Positions 1 through 6,223 are shown, counted from the first letter of the stretch. The stretch is 6,223 nucleotides of DNA from Candidatus Segatella albertsiae (GCA_002451555.1 DKCU01000144.1:1-6223); one strand, 5' to 3'. A program made the numbers and translations. Notes: a model not told the origin generated them from the sequence alone.

Positions 1-1
1 A

Positions 2-121
2 CAACGCCCTAGGCTTGGAGTCATTTATGAAAGTCGCCCTGAAAGGGCAAAAGCATTGATAACAATTTGCTTTTGCCCTTTCAGGGCGACTTTTATAAAT
101 GACTGAAGACCCAGGGCGTTG
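2..121. repeat. Long near-perfect palindrome (REP-like or fold-back intergenic repeat)
   Basis: Bases 20-55 and 68-103 are inverted copies of 36 bases that differ at one site (G29 against T94, still a G-U pair in RNA). The pair 19/104 extends this stem. The apex can close further through ATTG (55-58) with CAAT (63-66) around an ATAA loop. An outer arm is also complementary: AACGCCCT (3-10) pairs with AGGGCGTT (113-120), plus 2/121, separated from the inner stem by a poorly paired stretch (11-18 against 105-112). Each inner arm contains its own small palindrome, GCCCT-gaa-AGGGC (36-48) and GCCCT-ttc-AGGGC (75-87). The palindrome reaches the left edge of the window, so the element may continue further left. 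No open frame of note covers it. Its nature as a dispersed element is inferred from its structure and general resemblance to Bacteroidetes intergenic repeats. A transcription-blocking role for genes on either side is possible. Confidence 0.85.
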
Positions 122-128
122 CCCTGGG
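110..128. repeat. GC-rich stem-loop overlapping the outer arm of the long palindrome
   Basis: CCCAGGGC (110-117) and GCCCTGGG (121-128) form a perfect 8-bp stem around a GTT loop. The left arm is shared with the outer arm of the long palindrome, which pairs 113-120 with 3-10, so the two structures exclude each other. On the minus strand, which is downstream of the receptor gene, the stem is followed by TCTTC rather than a real T-run. It is at best a weak intrinsic terminator for that gene. Confidence 0.6.
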
Positions 129-242
129 CTTGGGGTAGATTGCCCTTTGGCTTTTCCTTCGGCCGTCGATTTTCAATTCAGGGCGCATTGGATGTGACTT
201 ATGACACACCCTCTTTTTTTGTTCTCCCCCCTTAGTCGCTTG
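129..242. other. Non-coding remainder between the repeat and the receptor stop codon
   Basis: This stretch carries two more repeat modules, GCCCTTT (142-148) and TTCAGGGCG (177-185). They look like the two halves of the GCCCTTTCAGGGCG unit seen at 75-88, here separated by about 28 bases. It then shows a T7 run (214-220) and a C6 run (226-231) just beyond the receptor stop. The T-run would suit a rightward transcript, but no convincing stem precedes it. For the leftward receptor transcript it reads as an A-run. I see no gene, RNA or clear terminator here. Confidence 0.5.
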
Positions 243-3200
243 TTAGAAAGTGTACTTCAAACCAACCTGACCACGCCAACGGCTGTAGTAATCACTGTAG
301 CTCTTGTATGCGTATGCACCAGTGAACTGGTAAACGCCATCGCCTTTGTAGTCAATAGGTGAATAGTAAGTGCCAAATCCGTCACCGTATGTGTGACCCC
401 AATCCTTGTTCAAGAGGTTGCCTACATTCAATATGTCGAAAGTCAACTCCAACGAATTGATTTGACCTGCAACCTTGAAACTGAACTTCTGACCGAAGTG
501 CACGTCAAAATGATGCTCGAATGGGAGATTGTCTGCATAACGCTTGTAGTATTCTCCGCGATGCTTGCTTAGGTAAGCGTCCTCGCCAATCCATTTCTTC
601 AACATCTCACGTTGCATATCTTGGGTCAGTTTGTCTTTCTTTGTGTATTTGTTACCATACATACGAGTGGTAAACGTGTTGACTGGGAAGTTGACTACAC
701 CATCAGTGAACTTCATCTTGTCGATTTGCTCGTCTGTAGGAATGTATATCAAGTCGTTTCCTCTTGAACCGTCTTCGTTGAGATCGCCATAGTAGTAATA
801 ACTATATGGTGAACCGCTCTTTGCTTGGTAAATCAAGCCAACGGTAGTCTGCCACTGTTTTGCTCGTCCGTATTGTACGTGGTAGTAAGCGGATGCTTGG
901 ATGCGGTGAGGTATATTGTATGCAGAGTTGCCTACCTCCAAGTCGTTTACGTCACGATAGCTATACTGGTATGTCCAGTTGCTCTTGGCAACCGAAGATC
1001 CACCGTTGGCGACACTGCGAGAATGGGTCCATGTGTAGCTTGCCATCAAATCAAGTCCGAAGTCGAAGTGCTTCTCTGCCTTCAATGACAAATTGACGGT
1101 GTAACCTTTGGATGTGTTGCACAAGGTGTAAACGCCTGCAATTGGAGTACCTTTGACGGCACTTTGGTAGAGTGGGCGGTTGTCCCATTCGTAACCAAAC
1201 TTCTGTGAGTAAGTCTGACCTGTCTGTTCCTCAGCCAAATTCTTATATAGAATGTCGTTCAATGTCTTTGAATAGATGGCTTCTGCTGTCCAGTTGATGC
1301 CTAATGCCTCGAAGTCGAAACCGAGGTTGAGGCGTAAGTTCTGGGCAAACTTGAAGTTCTTGCTGCATACAGCAACGTCCTGACTTCCAGAGGCCGCTGC
1401 CATCATTTGGGCGTTTTGCTCTTGCTTGTTAGGGTCAAGAATGAGCTCCAATTTTTCCTTGTTGTCTTTGCTCATGTGGTTGCTGTCGTAGGATGAAAGC
1501 TGCAAACCTGTGCCAGAGAAGTTGTTGCTGACCCAAACGAATGGGATTCTACCAGTGAAAATTCCTACACCACCACGGAGAATGTAACGACGGTCGTTGT
1601 TGATGTCCCAACGGAAACCGACACGTGGGGAAAGCATAGGAGAAAATGACAAACTTCTATTGGTCTTCAGATCCCAGCCCTTTTTCTCTGCAAGCTCATT
1701 GAAGTCTTTGTTCTCGACTGGTGTGTCAAAGAATACAGGGATGTCCAAGCGTAAACCGTATGTCAAGGTGAAGTTGTTGCTGGCGGCCCACTTGTCTTGT
1801 GCATAGAAACCAAACTGACCAGAGCTAAACTCGGATGCCCAGTTAGGGTCTCCTGTTACTTCTGTATTGGCGTGACCATATCTGAATTGATTGATATATT
1901 GTCCTGCAGAAGCTTGCACAGTAGGGTCTGTGCTCATGATGGCATCGTAGTAAGCCTTGAAGTTGTCATAACCAGAGAATGTGTAAGATCCGAACTTGTC
2001 TGAGATAAACATGTTCTTGAAGTGGTAGATTTCATCATGTGTACCGAAGATGAATGTATGGTTGCCACGAAGCCATGTCAAGTTGTCCTCGAAAGTCCAG
2101 ATGTCCTGGTTCAGGTAGTTGGCTTGTGAGTTGCGCTCTGTACCGAGATTGATGGTTCCGTTACCTACCCCCGAAATGGTAATCATTGGCACGTTTGCCT
2201 TGATGTCACGATTGTCACGTACTCTTACATAACTTGCACGTGCTTCGTTGCTTACGTTTGGAGAAATGCGGCTCTGAAGCTCAGCGATAAATGAGTTGGT
2301 GTTACTCTTGAAAGGATAGCTGTAACCATATGAGTTCAAACTGCTTGCGCTACCACCGCCACTCAACTGCTCAGCCTTTACCAAACTCCAACGAATGGCA
2401 AACTTATTAAACTCATTGATGTTCCAGTCTAACTTCAAACCTGCCTTGTCGCTTTTTGTGTAGATGTCTTGGTTGCTAAAATAGTCTGTGAATGTTGTTC
2501 CCTGCTTTTCAGCAAGAGATTGAAGCATCGTCAAGATTTCTTTGGCTTGGTCGGTATCTACTTTTGAGTTGCCTGAGTCTATGCCGTATAAGTTGGGGTA
2601 TTGCTTGTTGGTGTGCTCGTAGTTGGCAAAGAAAAAGAGCTTGTTTTTGATGATAGGACCACCAATGGTTACACCTGCATTGTACTCGTCTTGTTTTTGG
2701 TATTTAGGAGCATAGCCTGTTCCGTCTGCGTATGGATACTTGGTTCCGATAAGATTTTGGTTGTTGCCATAGAAGTATGCAGAACCGTGGAACTGGTTGG
2801 TACCGCTCTTCGTAATGGCATTGATGGCACCACCGGTGAAACCACTCTGGCGCACATCGAAAGGAGCCACGCTCACCTGAATCTGTTCGATAGTCTCCAT
2901 AGATATTGGCTGAGTACCTGCCTGGCCACCATTGCTACCGTTTGGTGCAAGACCAAACACATCGTTGTTGGCAGCACCATCAATCATGAAACTGTTGTAG
3001 CGGTTGTTGGTACCGGAGAAAGACATTGCACCCGACTGAGTCACTGTCAATTGTGGGTTCAGACGTGCTACGTCGGCGATGCCGTGGGTGATGCTAGGCA
3101 TGTCGTTGATTTGCTGAGCGTTCATACTAGTTGCAGCACCTGTGCGTGAAGCCGCAAGACCAGCTTTTCCTGAAACGACAACTTCCTGAAGCTCGTGTGC

Positions 3201-3530
3201 GTCATCCTTGAGCGCACAAGAAAGGTTGGTGCTTTCACCCAAATTCAGGCTTACATTGTTGAAAGTCTTGGTCTGGCTACCAACATAAGAAATTTCCACT
3301 TTGTATGGACCACCTGGGCGCATACCTTGGATGGTGTAGCGACCATCCATGTTGGTTACTGCACGATAAACCGTACCGGATGGTTGGTGAGTGGCGGTGA
3401 CTGTTGCGCCGATGACATCTTCGCCACCTGTAGTAACCTTACCACTGATGCCAGAAGTGGTAATTTGTGCCATTGCAGTGGTAACCATGAAGGTCAGCAA
3501 AGCAATGAGTAAATGCAATCTTTTCTGCAT
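243..3530 (-). CDS. Oar-type TonB-dependent outer-membrane receptor
   Basis: The gene encodes a complete 1095-residue outer-membrane beta-barrel protein, predicted to import a ligand, or in the Oar family possibly to export protein, using energy from TonB-ExbBD. Residues 1-21 are a typical signal peptide (charged MQKR, hydrophobic core, cleavage expected at AMA/Q). Residues about 27-108 match a carboxypeptidase-regulatory-like beta-sandwich (GxVTxxGEDVIGATV, NMDGRYTI). ELQEVVVSG (113-121) is a TonB-box candidate. The plug spans about 125-245 and includes FMIDGAANND and TGGAINAITKSGTNQFHGS. The rest is barrel, ending in GLKYTF with the terminal aromatic residue used for outer-membrane assembly. 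A DLNEDGSRGND motif (916-926) has the DxNxDG spacing of a calcium loop and is a feature I associate with Oar proteins. ATG at 3528-3530 is chosen because the signal peptide follows directly. There is no SusD-like partner nearby, so polysaccharide uptake of the SusCD type is not supported. The cargo is unknown. In Myxococcus xanthus, Oar is linked to protease PopC secretion, but that role cannot be transferred here. Confidence 0.93.
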   Translation of the reverse strand: MQKRLHLLIALLTFMVTTAMAQITTSGISGKVTTGGEDVIGATVTATHQPSGTVYRAVTNMDGRYTIQGMRPGGPYKVEISYVGSQTKTFNNVSLNLGESTNLSCALKDDAHELQEVVVSGKAGLAASRTGAATSMNAQQINDMPSITHGIADVARLNPQLTVTQSGAMSFSGTNNRYNSFMIDGAANNDVFGLAPNGSNGGQAGTQPISMETIEQIQVSVAPFDVRQSGFTGGAINAITKSGTNQFHGSAYFYGNNQNLIGTKYPYADGTGYAPKYQKQDEYNAGVTIGGPIIKNKLFFFANYEHTNKQYPNLYGIDSGNSKVDTDQAKEILTMLQSLAEKQGTTFTDYFSNQDIYTKSDKAGLKLDWNINEFNKFAIRWSLVKAEQLSGGGSASSLNSYGYSYPFKSNTNSFIAELQSRISPNVSNEARASYVRVRDNRDIKANVPMITISGVGNGTINLGTERNSQANYLNQDIWTFEDNLTWLRGNHTFIFGTHDEIYHFKNMFISDKFGSYTFSGYDNFKAYYDAIMSTDPTVQASAGQYINQFRYGHANTEVTGDPNWASEFSSGQFGFYAQDKWAASNNFTLTYGLRLDIPVFFDTPVENKDFNELAEKKGWDLKTNRSLSFSPMLSPRVGFRWDINNDRRYILRGGVGIFTGRIPFVWVSNNFSGTGLQLSSYDSNHMSKDNKEKLELILDPNKQEQNAQMMAAASGSQDVAVCSKNFKFAQNLRLNLGFDFEALGINWTAEAIYSKTLNDILYKNLAEEQTGQTYSQKFGYEWDNRPLYQSAVKGTPIAGVYTLCNTSKGYTVNLSLKAEKHFDFGLDLMASYTWTHSRSVANGGSSVAKSNWTYQYSYRDVNDLEVGNSAYNIPHRIQASAYYHVQYGRAKQWQTTVGLIYQAKSGSPYSYYYYGDLNEDGSRGNDLIYIPTDEQIDKMKFTDGVVNFPVNTFTTRMYGNKYTKKDKLTQDMQREMLKKWIGEDAYLSKHRGEYYKRYADNLPFEHHFDVHFGQKFSFKVAGQINSLELTFDILNVGNLLNKDWGHTYGDGFGTYYSPIDYKGDGVYQFTGAYAYKSYSDYYSRWRGQVGLKYTF

Positions 3531-3562
3531 ACCTTATTTTAAAAAAAATGGTTAATATTACG

Positions 3563-3579
3563 GGAGGGTTTTAACCTCC
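3563..3579 (-). promoter_or_regulatory. Small hairpin with an idle Shine-Dalgarno-like sequence in the receptor leader
   Basis: On the minus strand, AAAGGAGG (from 3582 to 3575) is followed by CCTCC (3567 to 3563). The two GGAGG/CCTCC arms can form a 5-bp stem with a 7-base loop. The ribosome-binding-like sequence lies 44 bases before the receptor ATG, too far to serve it. No ATG, GTG or TTG follows at a useful distance, so it does not lead a small upstream gene. The start itself is preceded by an A/T-rich stretch (TTTTAAAATAAGGT), as usual in Bacteroidetes. The role of the hairpin is unknown. Confidence 0.35.
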
Positions 3580-3596
3580 TTTATTGAAATACGCTG

Positions 3597-3604
3597 CAAA
3601 ATTA
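3597..3604 (-). promoter_or_regulatory. Candidate -7 promoter element for the receptor gene
   Basis: The minus strand reads TAATTTTG, an exact match to the Bacteroidetes primary sigma -7 consensus TAnnTTTG, followed by C. It would start transcription near 3590 and give a leader of about 60 bases. The upstream TTTG of TTTTTTGTAAC lies 25 bases before it, longer than the usual 19-21, so the -33 element is weak or absent. Confidence 0.5.
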
Positions 3605-3827
3605 AACAAATTTTTCGATATTGTTGTTACAAAAAATTGAAAAAGTGATGTTTTACTATAATTTTCTTCACTTTTCTCGGATTTGTTGCCTCTTGGGAGT
3701 ACTGAAAGAACTGCTCTTTTTCTCTGCAAAGAGTATAAATATACATCAATTTTATCAAAAATACAGAAAAACTATAGCAAAATGTAAAATAATTAAAGAA
3801 AAATACTACTATTTGAAAAATAATTCG
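3605..3827. other. AT-rich spacer between the divergent promoters, no gene seen
   Basis: This roughly 220-base spacer is rich in A and T runs. An open frame of 69 codons begins with TTG at 3621, but it is low-complexity (Lys, Tyr, Asn, Phe) and lacks any recognisable motif, so it is not called. A short inverted pair, CTCTTT (3714-3719) with AAAGAG (3728-3733), competes with AAAGA (3705-3709) pairing TCTTT (3715-3719). Such pairs are easily formed by chance in this composition. Regulator sites may be present, but none is recognisable. Confidence 0.5.
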
Positions 3828-3835
3828 TAATTTTG
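3828..3835 (+). promoter_or_regulatory. Candidate -7 promoter element for the aconitase gene
   Basis: TAATTTTG exactly matches the Bacteroidetes -7 consensus TAnnTTTG and is followed by C, just like the element facing the other way at 3597-3604. Transcription would begin near 3841, leaving a leader of about 100 bases before the ATG at 3939. No good TTTG/TTG -33 box is present 19-21 bases upstream; the nearest TTTG (3812-3815) is only 12 bases away. The call rests on the -7 match and its position. Confidence 0.55.
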
Positions 3836-3840
3836 CGGAC

Positions 3841-3899
3841 AGATTATTTCAGGAAATGAATATCTGATGAATATTTGGTATAAATTCTAAGAGTAATCT
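3841..3899 (+). promoter_or_regulatory. Structured aconitase leader: enclosing stem, 11-bp tandem repeat, mini-ORFs
   Basis: AGATTATTT (3841-3849) can pair with GAGTAATCT (3891-3899) over nine positions, two of them G-U, enclosing the leader from about the predicted transcript start. Inside it sits a tandem direct repeat, ATGAATATCTG (3856-3866) and ATGAATATTTG (3867-3877), with 10 of 11 bases identical. Each repeat begins with ATG. The first reads Met-Asn-Ile-stop (3856-3867). Its TGA overlaps the second ATG by one base, and the second reads MNIWYKF-stop (3867-3890). Whether this is an operator, a leader peptide, an RNA switch or chance in AT-rich DNA cannot be decided from one sequence. Confidence 0.3.
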
Positions 3900-3938
3900 C
3901 TTTGGTTTAGTGATTTAATAATTTAAAAAGTGAACAAG

Positions 3939-6200
3939 ATGATACTGGACATTGAAATGTTGAGAAGCTTCTATGCTTCGTATTCTGAAAATGTAGCACA
4001 GGCTAAGGCTACCGTGAAACGACCTCTCACTTACGCAGAGAAAGTTCTCTTTGCGCATCTCTTCGACCCCTCTCAGCTCAGACCATATAAAAGAGGTGTG
4101 GAATATGTCGATTTCCGACCTAATCGTGTCGCGATGCAGGATGCGACTGCCCAGATGGCGCTTCTTCAGTTCATGAACGCTGGCAAGGACAAGGTGGCTG
4201 TGCCTGCTTCCGTACATTGCGATCACTTGATTCGTGCCGATGTGGGTGCTACCGTTGACCTCCCTGAGGCTTGCAAGACCAACAAGGAGGTGTATGACTT
4301 CCTCAAGTCTGTCTCGCAGAAATACCATATCGGCTTCTGGGGACCGGGCGCTGGTATCATCCACCAGGTGGTACTCGAAAACTATGCTTTCCCGGGCGGT
4401 ATGATGGTCGGTACCGATTCTCATACGCCTAATGCAGGTGGCCTCGGTATGGTGGCTGTCGGTGTCGGCGGTGCCGATGCGGTGGATGTATTGACCGGTC
4501 AGCCTTGGGAATTGAAGATGCCTCGTCTCATCGGCGTGCATCTTACAGGCAAACTCTCGGGGTGGGCTACCCCTAAGGATGTCATCCTCGAAATCTTGGG
4601 CATCCTCACTGTAAAGGGCGGTACGAATGCCATCCTCGAATACTTCGGCGAGGGCTTGGATAGTATCTCTACCACAGGCAAGGCGACGATTTGTAACATG
4701 GGAGCCGAACTGGGTGCTACTTGCTCCATCTTCCCATTCGATGGGAATGCGGATGAATATCTCCGCAAGACGGGTCGTGAGGAAATCGCTGTCCTCGCCC
4801 AGCAGAACGCTGCTGAGTTGAAAGCTGACCCTGAGGTGCTGGCCAATCCTTCTGCTTTCTACGACCAAATCGTTGAGATTGACCTCTCCAAGGTGGAGCC
4901 TCATTTGAATGGTCCTTTCACTCCTGATGCAGCTACGCCAATCTCCCACATGAAGGCGAAAGGCCCTGCCAACGACTATCCGATGGTTGTCGAGGTCGGT
5001 TTGGTAGGTAGCTGTACAAACTCTTCTTACCAAGACCTCGCCCGTGCTGCCAGTGTGGCTCGCCAGGCTTACGAGAAGGGCATTCAGGTGAAAGGTCAGT
5101 TGATTATCAACCCAGGCTCTGAGCAGATTCGATATACCGCAGAGCGTGACGGCATCCTCGATGACTTCAAGAAGATTGGTGCCTTGATTATGACCAATGC
5201 CTGCGGACCATGTATCGGTCAGTGGAAACGCCATACCGACGACAATACGCGCAAGAATGCCATCGTCACTTCTTTCAATCGAAATTTCCGCCGTCGTGCT
5301 GATGGCAACCCTAATACATTCGCCTTCATCGGCTCTCCTGAGTTGACCGTGGCTTTGACCATCGCTGGACGTCTTGATTTCAATCCTGCTACCGACACCT
5401 TATTAGATAAGGATGGCAACAGCGTGAAACTCGATGCTCCTACTGGCTTCACTTTCCCTCCAAAGGGATTTGCTGTGGAGGACAAGGGCTTCATCGCTCC
5501 AAGTGAGGAGAATGCCAACGTTGAGGTGGTCATCGCTCCAGACAGCAACCGACTCCAGAAACTGGCTCCGTTTGCTCCTTGGGATGGCAAGGATTTGGTG
5601 GATATGCCTCTCCTCATCAAGACGGAAGGCAAGTGTACCACCGACCATATCTCTATGGCAGGTCCTTGGTTGAAGTTCCGTGGACATCTCCAGAATATCT
5701 CCGACAATCTCTTGATGGGTGCTGTCAACGCCTTCAATGGCGAGAGCAACAAGGTGAAGAACCAGCTCGATGGCAACTATGTGGAGGTTTCCACTGCAGC
5801 CAAGGCTTACAAGGCTCAGGGTATCAGCAGCATTGTGGTGGCAGAGGATAACTACGGCGAGGGCTCTTCTCGTGAGCACGCTGCCATGGAACCTCGCTTC
5901 CTCAACGTGAAGGTGATTCTCGCCAAGAGTTTCGCTCGTATCCATGAGACCAACCTGAAGAAGCAGGGTATGCTCGCCCTTACTTTCTGCAACAAGGACG
6001 ATTATAATAAGGTACAGGAAGACGACCGCATCTCATTGATGGGACTGAAGAACTTTGCTCCTGGTAGCAAGTTCACCGTTACCCTCAAGCACAAGGATGG
6101 GTCCGAGGACAGCTTTGAGGTAGAGCATACTTATAATGATACGCAGATAGCATGGTTCAAGGCAGGAAGCGCTTTGAATTTTGCTGCGCAAAATAAATAA
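3939..6200 (+). CDS. acnA: Aconitate hydratase, mitochondrial-like type
   Basis: This is a cytoplasmic [4Fe-4S] enzyme interconverting citrate and isocitrate through cis-aconitate in the citrate cycle. The product is 753 residues from ATG 3939, about the normal length of mitochondrial-type aconitases. Cluster ligands are Cys359 (GSCTNSS), Cys422 and Cys425 (NACGPCIGQW). Active-site matches include Asp95-His96 (HCDHL), Asp160/His162 (TDSHTPNAGG), Arg448 and Arg453 (FNRNFRRRAD), Arg581 (LKFRGH), and Ser643/Arg645 (GEGSSREHAAMEPR). From Asn447 onward the numbering runs one ahead of the bovine mitochondrial enzyme as I recall it. Domains 1-3 occupy about 1-510 and the swivelling C-terminal domain about 540-753. 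The longest open frame begins at a GTG (3930). I prefer the ATG because MILDIEMLRSFYASY aligns directly with the Bacteroides aconitase N-terminus. There is no strong ribosome-binding site; the upstream stretch is A-rich. The codon series avoids TTA, CTA and TCA for over 400 codons, suggesting good expression. A possible next gene follows after 3 bp. Confidence 0.96.
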   Translation: MILDIEMLRSFYASYSENVAQAKATVKRPLTYAEKVLFAHLFDPSQLRPYKRGVEYVDFRPNRVAMQDATAQMALLQFMNAGKDKVAVPASVHCDHLIRADVGATVDLPEACKTNKEVYDFLKSVSQKYHIGFWGPGAGIIHQVVLENYAFPGGMMVGTDSHTPNAGGLGMVAVGVGGADAVDVLTGQPWELKMPRLIGVHLTGKLSGWATPKDVILEILGILTVKGGTNAILEYFGEGLDSISTTGKATICNMGAELGATCSIFPFDGNADEYLRKTGREEIAVLAQQNAAELKADPEVLANPSAFYDQIVEIDLSKVEPHLNGPFTPDAATPISHMKAKGPANDYPMVVEVGLVGSCTNSSYQDLARAASVARQAYEKGIQVKGQLIINPGSEQIRYTAERDGILDDFKKIGALIMTNACGPCIGQWKRHTDDNTRKNAIVTSFNRNFRRRADGNPNTFAFIGSPELTVALTIAGRLDFNPATDTLLDKDGNSVKLDAPTGFTFPPKGFAVEDKGFIAPSEENANVEVVIAPDSNRLQKLAPFAPWDGKDLVDMPLLIKTEGKCTTDHISMAGPWLKFRGHLQNISDNLLMGAVNAFNGESNKVKNQLDGNYVEVSTAAKAYKAQGISSIVVAEDNYGEGSSREHAAMEPRFLNVKVILAKSFARIHETNLKKQGMLALTFCNKDDYNKVQEDDRISLMGLKNFAPGSKFTVTLKHKDGSEDSFEVEHTYNDTQIAWFKAGSALNFAAQNK

Positions 6201-6203
6201 TTT

Positions 6204-6223
6204 ATGAGTCCACTTGAAAAAGT
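6204..6223 (+). CDS. Probable start of a downstream gene, cut by the window end
   Basis: An ATG three bases after the aconitase TAA opens a frame that reads MSPLEK and then a partial GT codon at the last base. It is in the same frame as the aconitase, so stop-codon readthrough would join the two. The close spacing suggests translation as part of one operon. Bacteroidales often place isocitrate dehydrogenase and citrate synthase next to aconitase, which makes isocitrate dehydrogenase a plausible guess. The six residues visible do not identify any family. Confidence 0.4.

Noticed and set aside
20..103. Long hairpin read as a simple intrinsic terminator of the receptor gene
   Set aside because: The stem is far longer than a normal terminator, no T-run follows it on the minus strand, and it begins about 140 bases beyond the stop codon. 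A blocking effect is possible, but the structure fits a repeat element better.
1..190. CRISPR array
   Set aside because: The repeated modules are short, inverted rather than direct, and unevenly spaced, with no spacer-like unique segments of constant length.
2601..3149. Open frame of 182 codons on the plus strand across the receptor gene
   Set aside because: It lies wholly inside the receptor's plug and N-terminal region, is a low-plausibility Cys/Val-rich translation, and has no promoter or start context of its own.
3621..3830. 69-codon plus-strand open frame starting with TTG in the intergenic region
   Set aside because: It has AT-rich composition, a weak start codon and no motif. It also runs into the -7 element of the aconitase promoter, so it is probably chance.
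3915..5234. Open frame of 439 codons on the minus strand, antisense to aconitase
   Set aside because: It is in exact codon register with the aconitase gene and stays open because that gene uses no TTA, CTA or TCA codons over this stretch. Its protein has no recognisable motif, and the sense gene is certain.
5219..5945. Two overlapping minus-strand open frames (185 and 180 codons) across the C-terminal half of aconitase
   Set aside because: They overlap each other and a well-conserved enzyme domain, and they show no domain or motif of their own.

Overview
The window looks like chromosomal DNA of a member of the Bacteroidales, most likely a Prevotella/Segatella-type organism. This rests on three things: an Oar-type TonB-dependent outer-membrane receptor, a mitochondrial-like aconitase of the kind known from Bacteroides, and two matches to the Bacteroidetes -7 promoter element (TAnnTTTG) in a gene-divergence region without Shine-Dalgarno-led starts. 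The genus is an inference from protein flavour; no rRNA is present to confirm it.

Layout. Bases 1-242 are non-coding. They hold a long, almost perfect palindrome (about 2-121), a second GC-rich stem-loop that competes with its outer arm (110-128), and a series of GCCCT/AGGGC modules reaching to about 185. This resembles a dispersed REP-like or fold-back repeat. Bases 243-3530 (minus strand) encode one large complete TonB-dependent receptor of 1095 residues, with signal peptide, carboxypeptidase-regulatory-like domain, plug and beta-barrel. Bases 3531-3938 are an AT-rich divergent intergenic region with one candidate promoter for each flanking gene, and a structured leader on the aconitase side. 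Bases 3939-6200 (plus strand) encode a full-length aconitase whose cluster cysteines and active-site residues are all present. After a 3-bp gap, 6204-6223 is probably the first few codons of a co-transcribed next gene, cut by the window edge.

Function. The two complete genes are divergently transcribed and need not be functionally linked. The aconitase belongs to the oxidative branch of the citrate cycle (citrate to isocitrate, towards 2-oxoglutarate and glutamate). The tight downstream junction suggests an operon, and isocitrate dehydrogenase is a reasonable guess for the next gene that cannot be tested here. The receptor has no SusD-like partner in the window, so it looks like a stand-alone Oar-type transporter of unknown cargo.

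I see no strong evidence for an undescribed multi-gene system. The parts most worth a second look are the long palindromic repeat and the aconitase leader, which has an 11-bp tandem repeat, overlapping mini-ORFs and an enclosing stem.
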